Origin: Algibacter miyuki
Lineage (GTDB): Bacteria; Bacteroidota; Bacteroidia; Flavobacteriales; Flavobacteriaceae
Assembly: GCF_030409805.1 (NCBI RefSeq)
Contig: NZ_JAUFQP010000001.1
Coordinates: forward strand, 496,001-560,000
Length of the DNA: 64,000 nucleotides
Direction of reading: 5' to 3'
Below are positions 43,369 to 52,465 of the stretch, one piece after another. Made by a program: the position numbers and the translations under genes. Each line of letters starts with the position of its first letter. The stretch's first letter is position 1. The notes beneath the pieces are model-generated. The model saw nothing but the letters and a program-made list of their open reading frames with translations, did no database searches and was not told the DNA's origin.

Positions 43369-45054
43369 TTATTTTCTATGAAATAACGCTTCAAAAGTAG
43401 TGTTATTTCCAACATTATCCGTTACAATTACCTTTAACTTGTTGTTTGTATCGGTTAAGTCGTTGTCGTTAAAATCGTAAGTTAGCGTATTATTTTTGTA
43501 CTCATATTCCATTAAAATCCATTTTCCATTAATGGTACCTCTAAAATTTGAAATACCAGAACCTACGTCGGTAATTTTTACTTTCAGATATCTAAAGTTA
43601 CTAAGCCATTGATTGTCTTTAAAATTCGAGGCTTTAATGGTTGGCGGAATAGTATCAGTAGCCAATGCATATTTGCCTAACGTTTTAGTGCTTGTACTTA
43701 AAAAATCGCCATCTCTTCTTGTAGTAGAATAGACAGGATAGTTTTTATAGCCTATTAAACGCGCGATGTAAAGTTTGTTTTTATCTGCATCATTATAATG
43801 GCTAACATCGAAAGTAATGTTGAAGTTTTTCTGAGTTGGCGTTACATCTTCATCTAAAAACAAGGTGTCGTTTTTTACTTCAAAATCTAAATATAAATCG
43901 CTATAAAACGTATCTCTATAAAAATCTACAGATACTTTACCTTCTTTTAGATTAGTGGTTTCATTAGCCTTAATAAAATAAGGTGTTATTTTTGCGGGAA
44001 CAGGCTCGGCAGCTGTACTTTGAGTGCCTTTTATATTAACAGTAATCCATGAGGAGTTGCTTTTAAAATCGGATACGCGAATTTTATAAACTGAATTTGT
44101 GCTGTCCTTTATAGTGAGTACGCCATCATTGCTAACCGATTTTAATAGACTTAACGGATTGTCTTTTCTGAACAATAATTGAACACGTTCTTTTTTCGTT
44201 TTATAATGTTCATAATCAATTAAAGTGTTAATGTGCCTTGTTTCGTCGAACGAAAACTTCCGAAAATCGATTTCAAAATTTCGGTTACCATTTTCAATCG
44301 TTTGAATATTGTAAACACCATTAGAGTTCCCTGCTAAATCTTGACGGTCTATGGTTTTTATTCCGAAGCCAATATTACCGATAGCTTCAATTTTTTCGGT
44401 TACAAAATCACCGTTTTTTAAAGGTACCAAACGTATTTTTTGCTTGGTATTCTTTTTATTGATAAAAGAATTTTCGTCTAAAGGATAGGCGTAAAGCGCT
44501 TGAATAACTGGGGCTTTAGTATCTAAAACATCAAGGCCAAAAAGCATAGGGTTAATAGGATGCTCTTCTTTGTTTCTAATTTCAAAATGTAAATGTGGCC
44601 CGCCAGAGCTACCAGTATTACCACTATAAGCAACTAATTCGCCTTTTGTAACCAATAATTCTTCAGGTGTAGGAAATAGCTCGATTTCATAAGACTCTTC
44701 CTCATATTGTTTCGCTTTAATATAAGCTTCAATCTCGGGCGACAGTTTAGATAAATGCGCATATACCGTAGTATAACCGTTGGGATGCGTAATGTACAGG
44801 GCTTTTCCGTAACCAAAGTTTGAAATTTTTATACGACTTACAAAACCACTTGCCGAAGCGAGTACTTTTAAGCCAATGCGTTGTTTTGTTTTTATATCCA
44901 ATCCAGAATGGAAATGATTAGAGCGTAATTCGGCAAATGTACCAGCTAAAACTAGCGTAACATCTAGCGGATTGCCAAAATAATCTTGTGGATAATTGTT
45001 CTGTGAGTTCGAAAAAAGTGAACAAAGTAAAAGAAGGGAAAGTATAAATCTCAT
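43369..45054 (-). CDS. M23 family metallopeptidase
   Basis: A 561-residue protein with a signal peptide and an M23 (LytM-type) domain near the N-terminus. Zinc ligands are visible as HFHSGLD (His49, Asp53) and HLH in GPHLHFEIR (His154, His156). M23 enzymes cleave peptidoglycan cross-bridges. The rest (about 180-560) is beta-rich and includes several Ig-like or cell-wall-binding-like strands of unknown type. Probably periplasmic, acting in cell-wall remodelling. It is the upstream gene of a pair with the TonB receptor. Confidence 0.85.
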   Translation of the reverse strand: MRFILSLLLLCSLFSNSQNNYPQDYFGNPLDVTLVLAGTFAELRSNHFHSGLDIKTKQRIGLKVLASASGFVSRIKISNFGYGKALYITHPNGYTTVYAHLSKLSPEIEAYIKAKQYEEESYEIELFPTPEELLVTKGELVAYSGNTGSSGGPHLHFEIRNKEEHPINPMLFGLDVLDTKAPVIQALYAYPLDENSFINKKNTKQKIRLVPLKNGDFVTEKIEAIGNIGFGIKTIDRQDLAGNSNGVYNIQTIENGNRNFEIDFRKFSFDETRHINTLIDYEHYKTKKERVQLLFRKDNPLSLLKSVSNDGVLTIKDSTNSVYKIRVSDFKSNSSWITVNIKGTQSTAAEPVPAKITPYFIKANETTNLKEGKVSVDFYRDTFYSDLYLDFEVKNDTLFLDEDVTPTQKNFNITFDVSHYNDADKNKLYIARLIGYKNYPVYSTTRRDGDFLSTSTKTLGKYALATDTIPPTIKASNFKDNQWLSNFRYLKVKITDVGSGISNFRGTINGKWILMEYEYKNNTLTYDFNDNDLTDTNNKLKVIVTDNVGNNTTFEALFHRK

Positions 45055-45424
45055 AAAATAGTTGTAACCGCTAAAGTATTAATTTGATATGAAAACTCAA
45101 AGAAAAAACAGAAAGTAACAAGCCTAAATAGCGTGGTTACTTTAACCTTAATTTAAACGATGCATTTTAAATTTCAGTATCAAAAGTGGATAGGTTGTTT
45201 CTAAAATTGATAAATTGTTAATGAAAAAGGATGAATCCATTAATTTAGAGTAGTGGCGATTATTATAAAGGAATTCATTTTTGTAAAGAGCTATTTGGTC
45301 CTGCGGAATAGAAGCCATTGTGCCAAAATAGAGCCAGACGTATTAATCTGAAAATTTATTGAAAAACAATTGTAAATTATAAACAGGTTGGTTAACTTTG
45401 TGAGATAAGTATTGATTTTTGTAA
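45055..45424. other. 370-bp divergent spacer
   Basis: Separates the M23 peptidase gene from the coiled-coil/zapA unit. It holds the promoter at 45370-45400. No coding frame, RNA gene or repeat was recognised in the remaining 315 bp. Confidence 0.5.
45370..45400 (+). promoter_or_regulatory. Promoter of the coiled-coil/zapA unit
   Basis: TTG (45370-45372) and TAACTTTG (45393-45400) are separated by 20 nt, a very good match to the Bacteroidota -33/-7 pattern. The start codon lies 24 nt after the -7 box. Confidence 0.6.
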
Positions 45425-45715
45425 ATGAGTAATATTGAAGATATTGTAGATTCGTTAGAAAACAAAATTAGCAAGGTATTACGTAAACTAGAGCTTTTAA
45501 AGCAATCTAATTTGAAATTACATGAAGAATTAGAAGCTTCAAAGAAAGAAATTCAGACCCAAAAAACGATTAATGAAAGTTGGGAAGAAAAGTACGAAGC
45601 TCTAAAAATGGCAAATTCAATGCTTGGTGGTGACGATAATAAAAGAGAAACTAAGCTTAAAATAAATGCATTAATTAGAGAAATTGACCATTGTATCGGT
45701 CAAATATCTGGTTAA
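45425..45715 (+). CDS. Coiled-coil protein upstream of zapA
   Basis: A 96-residue protein that is almost entirely a charged coiled coil (LENKISKVLRKLELLKQSN and a long Glu/Lys-rich heptad pattern). No enzyme domain is seen. Its position 15 nt before zapA suggests a partner of ZapA or another cell-division helper, by analogy with the coiled-coil ZapB, but no sequence signature shows this. The promoter is seen just upstream. Confidence 0.65.
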   Translation: MSNIEDIVDSLENKISKVLRKLELLKQSNLKLHEELEASKKEIQTQKTINESWEEKYEALKMANSMLGGDDNKRETKLKINALIREIDHCIGQISG

Positions 45716-45730
45716 AGCCAATTAAATTCA

Positions 45731-46018
45731 ATGTCTGAAAAGCTTAAAATAAAGCTATCTATAGCAAACCGAGTGTATCCTTTAACTATTGACGCAAGTC
45801 AGGAAGAAGGACTTCGTAAGGCTGCGAAAAACATTGAAGTAATGATTAAAAAATTTGAGCAAAGTTATTCTGTTCGAGATAAACAAGATGTTTTGGCCAT
45901 GTGTGCTTTACAATTTGCATCTCAAGTAGAGCAGAAATCTATAGACAATACAAATGTAAATGAGCATGTTGAGGAAAAACTCAATGCGTTAAATAATTTA
46001 TTACATTCCTATATATAG
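45731..46018 (+). CDS. zapA: Cell division protein ZapA
   Basis: ZapA binds FtsZ and bundles its filaments at the division site. The 95-residue protein fits: KIKLSIANRVYPLTI strand, GLRKAAKNIEVMIKKF helix and a long C-terminal coiled coil with ALQFASQVE. It is coupled to the preceding coiled-coil gene. Downstream lie a candidate 6S RNA and rny, an order that I recall from other Bacteroidota. Confidence 0.85.
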   Translation: MSEKLKIKLSIANRVYPLTIDASQEEGLRKAAKNIEVMIKKFEQSYSVRDKQDVLAMCALQFASQVEQKSIDNTNVNEHVEEKLNALNNLLHSYI

Positions 46019-46054
46019 TTTCTTAATTCGTTCTTTAAAATAAACTAAAAAGTT

Positions 46055-46245
46055 ACTGCCTACATTGGTTATTTTTTTTGATAAACTCAACGTTAATTCT
46101 TTAAAAAGGGTGAGTTTAAGTTGTAAAAGCAGGCTGCATTTACTGAATTTATTCAGCATCTAGCAGATCCTTGATCAGCTTGTTAGCCCTAAACTTGTTT
46201 TTAAGGAGTTTATACAAAACTTTATGCTGGTGTAGGCTTTTTTAT
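46055..46245 (+). ncRNA. ssrS: Candidate 6S RNA (6S-Flavo type)
   Basis: The 250-nt gap between zapA and rny has no coding frame but shows RNA structure: GCCTACA (46058-46064) pairs with TGTAGGC (46231-46237), which is followed directly by six T, so the ends of a transcript of about 185 nt would form a closing stem with terminator. Inside, AAACTCA (46083-46089) pairs with TGAGTTT (46111-46117). 6S RNA is a long interrupted hairpin that traps RNA polymerase and is often found beside zapA. The family assignment is by position and shape; a covariance-model search would decide. Confidence 0.55.
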
Positions 46246-46270
46246 ATATAATAATGAACTAAATTAAACG

Positions 46271-47845
46271 ATGGATAACTCAATTATATTTGCAGTAGGT
46301 GGTGTTATTTTAGGGCTTGCAATAGGCTTTATCATAGCAAAAACATTAGAAAAGAATAACGCTTCAAAACTTATAAAAGGCGCTAAGAAACATGCGGCTT
46401 CTTTGCTTAAACAAGCAAATTTAGAAGGCGAAAGCATTAAAAAAGATAAAATACTTCAGGCTAAAGAAAAGTTTTTAGAACTTAAAGCCGAACATGAAAA
46501 GGTAATTCTTTCGCGTGACAAGAAAATGGCTGAAGCCGAAAAACGCACACGTGATAAGGAGTCTCAAATTTCAAACGAACTTTCAAAAAGTAAAAAAGGA
46601 AACGAAAGTTTAGACCGTAAAGTAAAAGATTACAACCACAGATTGGATGTTTTAGAAGCAAAACAAGAAGAGGTTGAAAGATTACATAGAAGCCAAGTGC
46701 AACAACTAGAAGTGATTTCTAGCCTTTCGGCAGAAGAAGCTAAAGAGCAATTGGTTGAATCTTTAAAAGGGGAAGCTAAAAATGATGCTATGGCATTTAT
46801 TCAGAGCTCTTTAGAAGAAGCAAAACTTACCGCAGAACAGGATGCTAAGAAAATTATAATTAACACCATACAACGTATAGGAACAGAGGAAGCGGTTGAT
46901 AACTGTGTATCTGTTTTTAATATTGAATCGGATGATGTTAAAGGACGTATTATTGGACGTGAAGGTCGAAATATTCGTGCTATTGAAGCTGCAACAGGGG
47001 TTGAGATTATTGTTGATGATACACCGGAAGCTATTATCTTATCTTGTTTTGATTCTGTAAGACGTGAAATTGCACGTTTATCATTACACAAATTAGTAAC
47101 CGATGGGAGAATTCACCCAGCGCGTATTGAGGAAATTGTAAAGAAAACTCAAAAACAAATTGAGCAAGAAATTATTGAAGTTGGTAAACGTACAGTAATC
47201 GACTTAGGAATTCATAACCTACATCCAGAACTTATTAAAATGGTAGGTAGAATGAAATATCGTTCGTCTTACGGACAAAATTTACTGCAGCACTCACGTG
47301 AAGTAGCTAAGCTTTGTGGTGTTATGGCAGCAGAATTAGGTTTAAATCCTAAATTAGCAAAACGTGCAGGATTATTACACGATATTGGAAAGGTGCCAGA
47401 TGCAGAAACAGATATGGAAACGCCACACGCGATTTTAGGAATGCAATGGGCTGAGAAATATGGAGAGAAAGATGATGTAATAAACGCTATTGGAGCGCAC
47501 CACGACGAAATAGAAATGAAATCGTTATTAGCACCTATTGTTCAGGTTTGTGATGCTATTTCGGGAGCAAGACCAGGCGCACGTCGTCAAGTTTTAGACA
47601 GTTATATTCAACGTTTAAAAGATTTAGAAGAAATTGCATTTGGATTTAGCGGTGTTAAGAAAGCTTATGCTATTCAAGCTGGTAGAGAACTGCGTGTTAT
47701 TGTTGAAAGTGAAAAAGTAAACGATCAAAATGCAGCTGATTTATCATTCAGTATTTCACAAAAAATACAAACGGATATGACTTATCCTGGGCAGGTGAAA
47801 GTAACGGTAATTAGAGAAACACGTGCTGTTAATATAGCCAAGTAA
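46271..47845 (+). CDS. rny: Ribonuclease Y
   Basis: RNase Y is a membrane-anchored endoribonuclease that starts mRNA decay. The 524-residue protein has an N-terminal membrane helix (about 3-24), a long coiled coil rich in Lys/Glu (about 30-200), a KH domain with [19 protein letters not shown] (split by two blocks) near 225, and an HD domain with LLHDIGK near 368. All key parts are intact. A terminator follows. Confidence 0.96.
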   Translation: MDNSIIFAVGGVILGLAIGFIIAKTLEKNNASKLIKGAKKHAASLLKQANLEGESIKKDKILQAKEKFLELKAEHEKVILSRDKKMAEAEKRTRDKESQISNELSKSKKGNESLDRKVKDYNHRLDVLEAKQEEVERLHRSQVQQLEVISSLSAEEAKEQLVESLKGEAKNDAMAFIQSSLEEAKLTAEQDAKKIIINTIQRIGTEEAVDNCVSVFNIESDDVKGRIIGREGRNIRAIEAATGVEIIVDDTPEAIILSCFDSVRREIARLSLHKLVTDGRIHPARIEEIVKKTQKQIEQEIIEVGKRTVIDLGIHNLHPELIKMVGRMKYRSSYGQNLLQHSREVAKLCGVMAAELGLNPKLAKRAGLLHDIGKVPDAETDMETPHAILGMQWAEKYGEKDDVINAIGAHHDEIEMKSLLAPIVQVCDAISGARPGARRQVLDSYIQRLKDLEEIAFGFSGVKKAYAIQAGRELRVIVESEKVNDQNAADLSFSISQKIQTDMTYPGQVKVTVIRETRAVNIAK

Positions 47846-47863
47846 TTTATAAAGTAATTATAT

Positions 47864-47902
47864 AAAAAAAGCTTTCCTTAAATTAAGGAAAGCTTTTTTT
47901 TA
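47864..47902. terminator. Terminator after rny
   Basis: GCTTTCCTTAA (47871-47881) pairs with TTAAGGAAAGC (47883-47893), flanked by A and T runs on both sides, so it can serve both rny and the convergent kinase gene. Confidence 0.85.
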
Positions 47903-47930
47903 TGTCTAATATATAAATATATCGGGCATT

Positions 47931-49097
47931 TTAATTCTTGATAAATGCTTTGTCTTTTGGAAACGATAATTTAAATTCCGTGCCTTCATTTATTGTACTT
48001 TCAACAGTAATTTCGCCTCCTAAATCTTCAACTTGTAATTTTGTTAGATAAAGGCCGATACCTTTCGAGTCTTTACGTTGGCTTTTATGGAATGTTTTGT
48101 ACATCCCGAAAATTTCACCTTCATATTTATCTAAATCAATGCCAATACCATTATCTGCTATAGTTATATCTAAGCCGTTTTTGGTTTTAATAGCTTTAAT
48201 GTTAATTTCAGAAGGCTTAGTGGCATCTCTATATTTTATAGCATTTGATATGAGGTTATGGAAAATACTCTCTAAATACGCGGAATTTCCTTTTATAAAT
48301 AAATCACTAGGGATACTTGTGTAAATATTGGCCTGGCTACTATCAATATCTATTTTAAGATGGCGTAAAATGTTGTTTATAATGTGGTTTAAGTTAATGT
48401 CATCATTTATATTACCTTGTTCACTGTTTATATTAATAACTTCAGTTAAGTCCGTCATAGAATCGGTTAGTGTTGAAGAAATGTTTCTTAAATATTCAAA
48501 CATTTGTTCCTTTTCATTTTCAGATTCTGCCGCGTCATAAAACTCTAAAATGTTTTCGAAATTATCAATATGCGTTTTTAAATTATGAGAGATAATATGT
48601 GTAAAATTGTAAAATCTTTTATTTTGCTTCGTAATAACTTTAAAATTTTCACTTAAAAGTATTTCATCTCTTTTTCGTTGGGTAATATCGACATGAGTGC
48701 CAATAACGCGTAAAGGTTTTCCGTTTTTGTCTTTACTAACGACTTTACCAGAATCTAAAATCCACTTATAAGTACCGTCTTTACAAAGCACACGGTGTTC
48801 GTTTTCGTAGCTGTCTTTTTCGCCAGCAAGGTGCTTTTGGAAATCGCTATAATAGGTGTCTCTATCTTCAGGATGTACACGTTTATTCCATTCTTCCGCA
48901 TGATCTTTTATTTCATGGCTTTCATAACCTAGAATTTCTTTTGATTCATCGGAATAGAAGACGTTATTGGTTTTTGCATCCCAATCCCAAACGCCTATTT
49001 TACTGTTTTTTACAGCGAATTGCCATTTTAGTGCATCTAAATTTTTTACATCTTTCTTTGATACAAACAATTGTTGTATCTGTGAGAATATACTCAT
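47931..49097 (-). CDS. PAS domain sensor histidine kinase
   Basis: A 388-residue cytosolic kinase with a PAS domain and PAC motif (about 25-143, RVHPEDRDTYY, THVDITQRKR), followed by a HisKA-like helix with His171 in FTHIISHNLKTHIDN and a HATPase domain with N box NLISNAIKYRD, G1 DNGIGIDL and G2 KGIGLYLTKLQ. The residue after His is Asn instead of the usual Asp or Glu, a variant seen in flavobacterial kinases of this type. No response regulator is adjacent. Confidence 0.88.
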   Translation of the reverse strand: MSIFSQIQQLFVSKKDVKNLDALKWQFAVKNSKIGVWDWDAKTNNVFYSDESKEILGYESHEIKDHAEEWNKRVHPEDRDTYYSDFQKHLAGEKDSYENEHRVLCKDGTYKWILDSGKVVSKDKNGKPLRVIGTHVDITQRKRDEILLSENFKVITKQNKRFYNFTHIISHNLKTHIDNFENILEFYDAAESENEKEQMFEYLRNISSTLTDSMTDLTEVININSEQGNINDDINLNHIINNILRHLKIDIDSSQANIYTSIPSDLFIKGNSAYLESIFHNLISNAIKYRDATKPSEINIKAIKTKNGLDITIADNGIGIDLDKYEGEIFGMYKTFHKSQRKDSKGIGLYLTKLQVEDLGGEITVESTINEGTEFKLSFPKDKAFIKN

Positions 49098-49181
49098 GAT
49101 AATTGGTCATTAGGGAGGGATTAGGTTAAAATAAATTTGAGGGATACTGTTTTGACACTAAATATAATAAGAAGTCACATT

Positions 49182-50078
49182 TCATTTTCTAGGATGAAAT
49201 TGTTCTACAATTTTGGTTAAATGACTTTTATCTAAATGCACATATATTTCTGTTGTAGTAATGCTTTCATGACCAAGCATGAGCTGAATCGATCTTAAAT
49301 CTGCATTGTTTTTTAACAAATGTGTGGCAAACGAATGCCGAAATGTATGTGGTGATATACTTTTTTTTAGATCAATTTTAACGGCCAATTGTTTTATAAT
49401 AGTAAAAATCATGGCACGTGTTAATTGTTTTCCCCGTCGGTTTAAAAACAAAGTATCATCAAACCCCGCCTGAATATTCATGTGGTTTCTAATTTGTGTT
49501 CTATATATGTTGATGTATTTTTTGGTGAGGTCTATAATAGGTACAAAGCGTTGTTTGTCGCCTTTACCAGTTACTTTAATAAAACCTTCCTCAAAAAACA
49601 AATCCGATAGTTTTAAGTTTATCAATTCGCTAACGCGTAAACCGCAACCATATAACGTTTCTAGCATGGCTCTATTGCGTTCTCCTTCAGGTTTGCTTAA
49701 GTCGATAGCTTGTATCAGTAGGTCTATTTCTTCTTCCGATAAGGTGTCAGGAAGTTTTTGGCCTATTTTGGGAGCTTCAATAAGTTCTAAAGGATTGTCT
49801 TCTCTGTAATCTTCAAAAACTAAATAGTTGAAAAAACTTCTGAGTCCAGATATTAATCGTGATTGAGAACGTGGATTAATTTGTTTGGCTGCAGTATAAA
49901 TAAATTGCTGAACCGTTTCAGCAGTAATCGTAATAGGGGATATGGTAATTGAAGCGTCTTCTAAAAAGCGCATTAACTTTTTCACATCTAAGGCGTAATT
50001 ATCTATAGAATTTTTAGATAAACCGCGTTCTATTTTTAAATAGAGTTGATAGTCTTTAAGTGCATTTTCCCATTTCAT
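49182..50078 (-). CDS. xerD: Tyrosine recombinase XerD
   Basis: XerD with XerC resolves chromosome dimers at dif during division. The 298-residue protein has the N-terminal SAM-like domain (about 1-85) and a catalytic domain with the RHRHY set: Arg in YGCGLRVSEL (about 147), Lys in VTGKGDKQR, HTFRHSFATHL (about 245), LGHESITTTEIYVHL with His and the nucleophile Tyr (about 280). No integrase-like extension, so it is the housekeeping enzyme rather than an element's recombinase. It is divergent from aroQ. Confidence 0.9.
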   Translation of the reverse strand: MKWENALKDYQLYLKIERGLSKNSIDNYALDVKKLMRFLEDASITISPITITAETVQQFIYTAAKQINPRSQSRLISGLRSFFNYLVFEDYREDNPLELIEAPKIGQKLPDTLSEEEIDLLIQAIDLSKPEGERNRAMLETLYGCGLRVSELINLKLSDLFFEEGFIKVTGKGDKQRFVPIIDLTKKYINIYRTQIRNHMNIQAGFDDTLFLNRRGKQLTRAMIFTIIKQLAVKIDLKKSISPHTFRHSFATHLLKNNADLRSIQLMLGHESITTTEIYVHLDKSHLTKIVEQFHPRK

Positions 50079-50261
50079 TAAGGTAAAAATACATAATTGA
50101 TGGTAGAAATTTGATGGTTTTTTATTATTGCAAAAACTTTAACAATTTTAGACGTTCGAGTCTTTGGGATTAAGGTTATTTAGCGGTTTATTTTTAAATA
50201 TTTATAACCTAAGTTTAATGGCTTTGGTTTTTTATACCTAAAATTTAAATATATTTACAGT

Positions 50262-50678
50262 ATGAAAAAACTAATCATCATAAACGGCCCGAACCTTAAT
50301 TTATTAGGAAGAAGAGAACCATCAATCTACGGAAGTTTAACCTTTACGGAGTATTTTGAGTCTGTAAAAGCAAAATATCCAGGTATTGTTTTAGAGTATT
50401 TTCAATCTAACATAGAAGGAGAACTTATTGATAAATTGCACGAGGTTGGTTTTAGTTTTGATGGTGTAATTTTAAACGCAGGTGCATATACACATACTTC
50501 TATTGGTATTGGCGATGCTATTAAAGGCATTGAAACCCCTGTTGTAGAAGTGCATATTTCGAATACATTTGGGCGTGAGGAGTTTCGTCATCAATCTTAT
50601 CTTTCAGCGCATGCAAAAGGTGTTATTCTTGGTTTTGGCATGCAGAGCTATGAGTTGGCTATTCAGAGTTTTTTATAG
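50262..50678 (+). CDS. aroQ: 3-dehydroquinate dehydratase, type II
   Basis: Third step of the shikimate pathway, converting 3-dehydroquinate to 3-dehydroshikimate. The 138-residue protein has the type II signatures NGPNLNLLGRREPSIYG at the start, with the catalytic Arg and Tyr in this loop, FQSNIEGELID, LNAGAYTHTS and VEVHISN with the catalytic His. Divergent from xerD, which is a common arrangement in flavobacteria. Confidence 0.95.
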   Translation: MKKLIIINGPNLNLLGRREPSIYGSLTFTEYFESVKAKYPGIVLEYFQSNIEGELIDKLHEVGFSFDGVILNAGAYTHTSIGIGDAIKGIETPVVEVHISNTFGREEFRHQSYLSAHAKGVILGFGMQSYELAIQSFL

Positions 50679-50801
50679 TTTAAGAGATTTATTTGAAATC
50701 CGTCATCCTAATTATTTTAAGATGATATTATAAAATCTTTGGGAAACATTAACGAGAGCTGTGATTAAGTTTGTTTGTATAATTTTTGAAATCTATTAAT
50801 T

Positions 50802-51296
50802 ATGAAGCAAATATTACTTTTTTTATGCATTATTCAACAAGGTTTATGCGCTTTACATGCTCAAGACGATCAGAAAACCAAAACTTTTGGTACTGGTGAT
50901 AATGTCAATATTACGGGTGAAGTCCTACCATTCGGAAACTATTATTCAGAATATTATATTAATACAGATTGGGCTTTTAGAGTTGAAAACAACATTAGAA
51001 ACGTCGGAGGTTTTGGAACTACGTATACTATAAGAAATATTCCATTTTTGGCTAAATATAAATTGGATCAAAATTTTAGTGTGTTGTTAGGGCCAAAAGT
51101 CAAAATGTTTTCTATTGATGGAAGAATTGAAGATGTATCGTTATTTGGGACTTTCGGTGTGCAGTACGATGTGAATGAATCGTTTTTAATGGAAGCTCGG
51201 TTTGATTATAATGTCGGCGAAGGAAACTCATTTAAGACCAACGCACCTTTACGAAATGATGCTTTATTTAAGCTAGGAGCTAAATATAAATTCTAA
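50802..51296 (+). CDS. Predicted small outer-membrane beta-barrel protein
   Basis: A 164-residue exported protein with a signal peptide (about 1-20, ending LHAQ) and alternating amphipathic strands such as YYSEYYINTDWAFRVENNI, FSVLLGPKVKMFSI and MEARFDYNV, ending FKLGAKYKF. This suggests an 8- to 10-strand outer-membrane barrel. No family is recognised with certainty and the role is unknown. It is a single-gene unit, convergent with the acyltransferase gene 11 nt away. Confidence 0.6.
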   Translation: MKQILLFLCIIQQGLCALHAQDDQKTKTFGTGDNVNITGEVLPFGNYYSEYYINTDWAFRVENNIRNVGGFGTTYTIRNIPFLAKYKLDQNFSVLLGPKVKMFSIDGRIEDVSLFGTFGVQYDVNESFLMEARFDYNVGEGNSFKTNAPLRNDALFKLGAKYKF

Positions 51297-51307
51297 ACTC
51301 TATTAGT

Positions 51308-52375
51308 CTAGAGTAAGCTTTTTACTTTACGTTTAAAAAATATTTTTTCAATGTAAGTGTAAGTATAGTATGAGTAAATGCAAAGTGATACCAAAGTAAA
51401 AACTTCAAAAAATAAAAACCATTGCCCTTCTATTTTGAACACTTTTTCTAAGAAAAGGGAGTAAATTCTAATTATTAAAATATGGTTTAAATAAATGGAA
51501 TACGACCATAAACCTATTTTCTGAAAAAGACTTAGTTTTAAAAATGTTGAGATAAAACCTATTTCAAAAGAAAATAATAGAATTAAAAGACAAAAGGATA
51601 GATGTAAAAAGTAATATTGGTTTGGGTTAAAATTAATTATAAATAGTACTGTAAGGAATATGGCGAGTAATTCTAATACATGTTTAACCGTTGTAGATAC
51701 GTTTTTTAATGCTTTAAGAAAATATGGTCTTGATAAATAGGTTAAGACTCCTATGAAAAAACCGCTAAAACCTCTAATAAAACTATAATTAAAATCGATT
51801 GTTAAATCAAACGTATCAAAATTGAAATTAAAAAAAAGATAGCCAAAAACAACGAGTAAGGAAGAAATTAGAATAATATTTTTTTTGTTTTTAAGCCAAA
51901 AATAGGACGAAAAGGCAAATAGCATATATGAAATAATTTCAGCACTTATAGACCAGTTTTGTCCATTCCATTGGAACCCTGTAAAAAAAGGGGTAGCATT
52001 TAATAAAAATAGTTGCGGTAAAAATGTAGCTAAATTATTTTGTGAAAATGCTATATCATTAAAAGGTAAATAAGGCTGCGCAAATAGTTTTAAAGTTTCA
52101 AGAAGAACCAGTATTAAAAGGGTATAAATATGAAGCGGTAATAATCTATTAAACCGTCTTTTAATAAAATTTCTAATATGGAAGTTTTTATCATGATAGT
52201 TATGATAAATAACAAAACCGCTTAGGACAAAAAATAAATCTACAAAATATCCTGAATTAGCAATAAACGAATTATTGGTTAGAAAACTATGGCGAGGCAT
52301 ATGGTATAAGAAAACAAATATAGCAGATAAACCTCTAAAAGCATCTAAAACATAAAAGCGTTGTTTAGCTAACAT
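51308..52375 (-). CDS. Acyltransferase family 3 membrane protein
   Basis: A 355-residue membrane protein with about ten hydrophobic segments. The N-terminal signature LDAFRGLSAIFVFLYHMPRHS is split by the conserved Arg14 and His25, which are the active-site residues of the acyltransferase 3 family. Members acylate surface polysaccharide, lipopolysaccharide or other glycans at the membrane. There are no glycan-synthesis genes next to it, so the substrate is unknown. Lower GC and many Phe, Leu and Ile codons reflect its membrane nature rather than transfer. Confidence 0.82.
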   Translation of the reverse strand: MLAKQRFYVLDAFRGLSAIFVFLYHMPRHSFLTNNSFIANSGYFVDLFFVLSGFVIYHNYHDKNFHIRNFIKRRFNRLLPLHIYTLLILVLLETLKLFAQPYLPFNDIAFSQNNLATFLPQLFLLNATPFFTGFQWNGQNWSISAEIISYMLFAFSSYFWLKNKKNIILISSLLVVFGYLFFNFNFDTFDLTIDFNYSFIRGFSGFFIGVLTYLSRPYFLKALKNVSTTVKHVLELLAIFLTVLFIINFNPNQYYFLHLSFCLLILLFSFEIGFISTFLKLSLFQKIGLWSYSIYLNHILIIRIYSLFLEKVFKIEGQWFLFFEVFTLVSLCIYSYYTYTYIEKIFFKRKVKSLL

Positions 52376-52411
52376 AATTCAATTAAATATAAAGTACCGA
52401 TCAAGATAAAA

Positions 52412-52445
52412 AAAATGCGATTCAGTAGATTTTGAATCGCATTTT
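52412..52445. terminator. Terminator after lpdA
   Basis: AAAATGCGATTCA (52412-52424) pairs with TGAATCGCATTTT (52433-52445); T runs flank it on both strands. It lies 21 nt past the lpdA stop. Confidence 0.85.
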
Positions 52446-52465
52446 TTACTTTCTAACGTTTTAAG

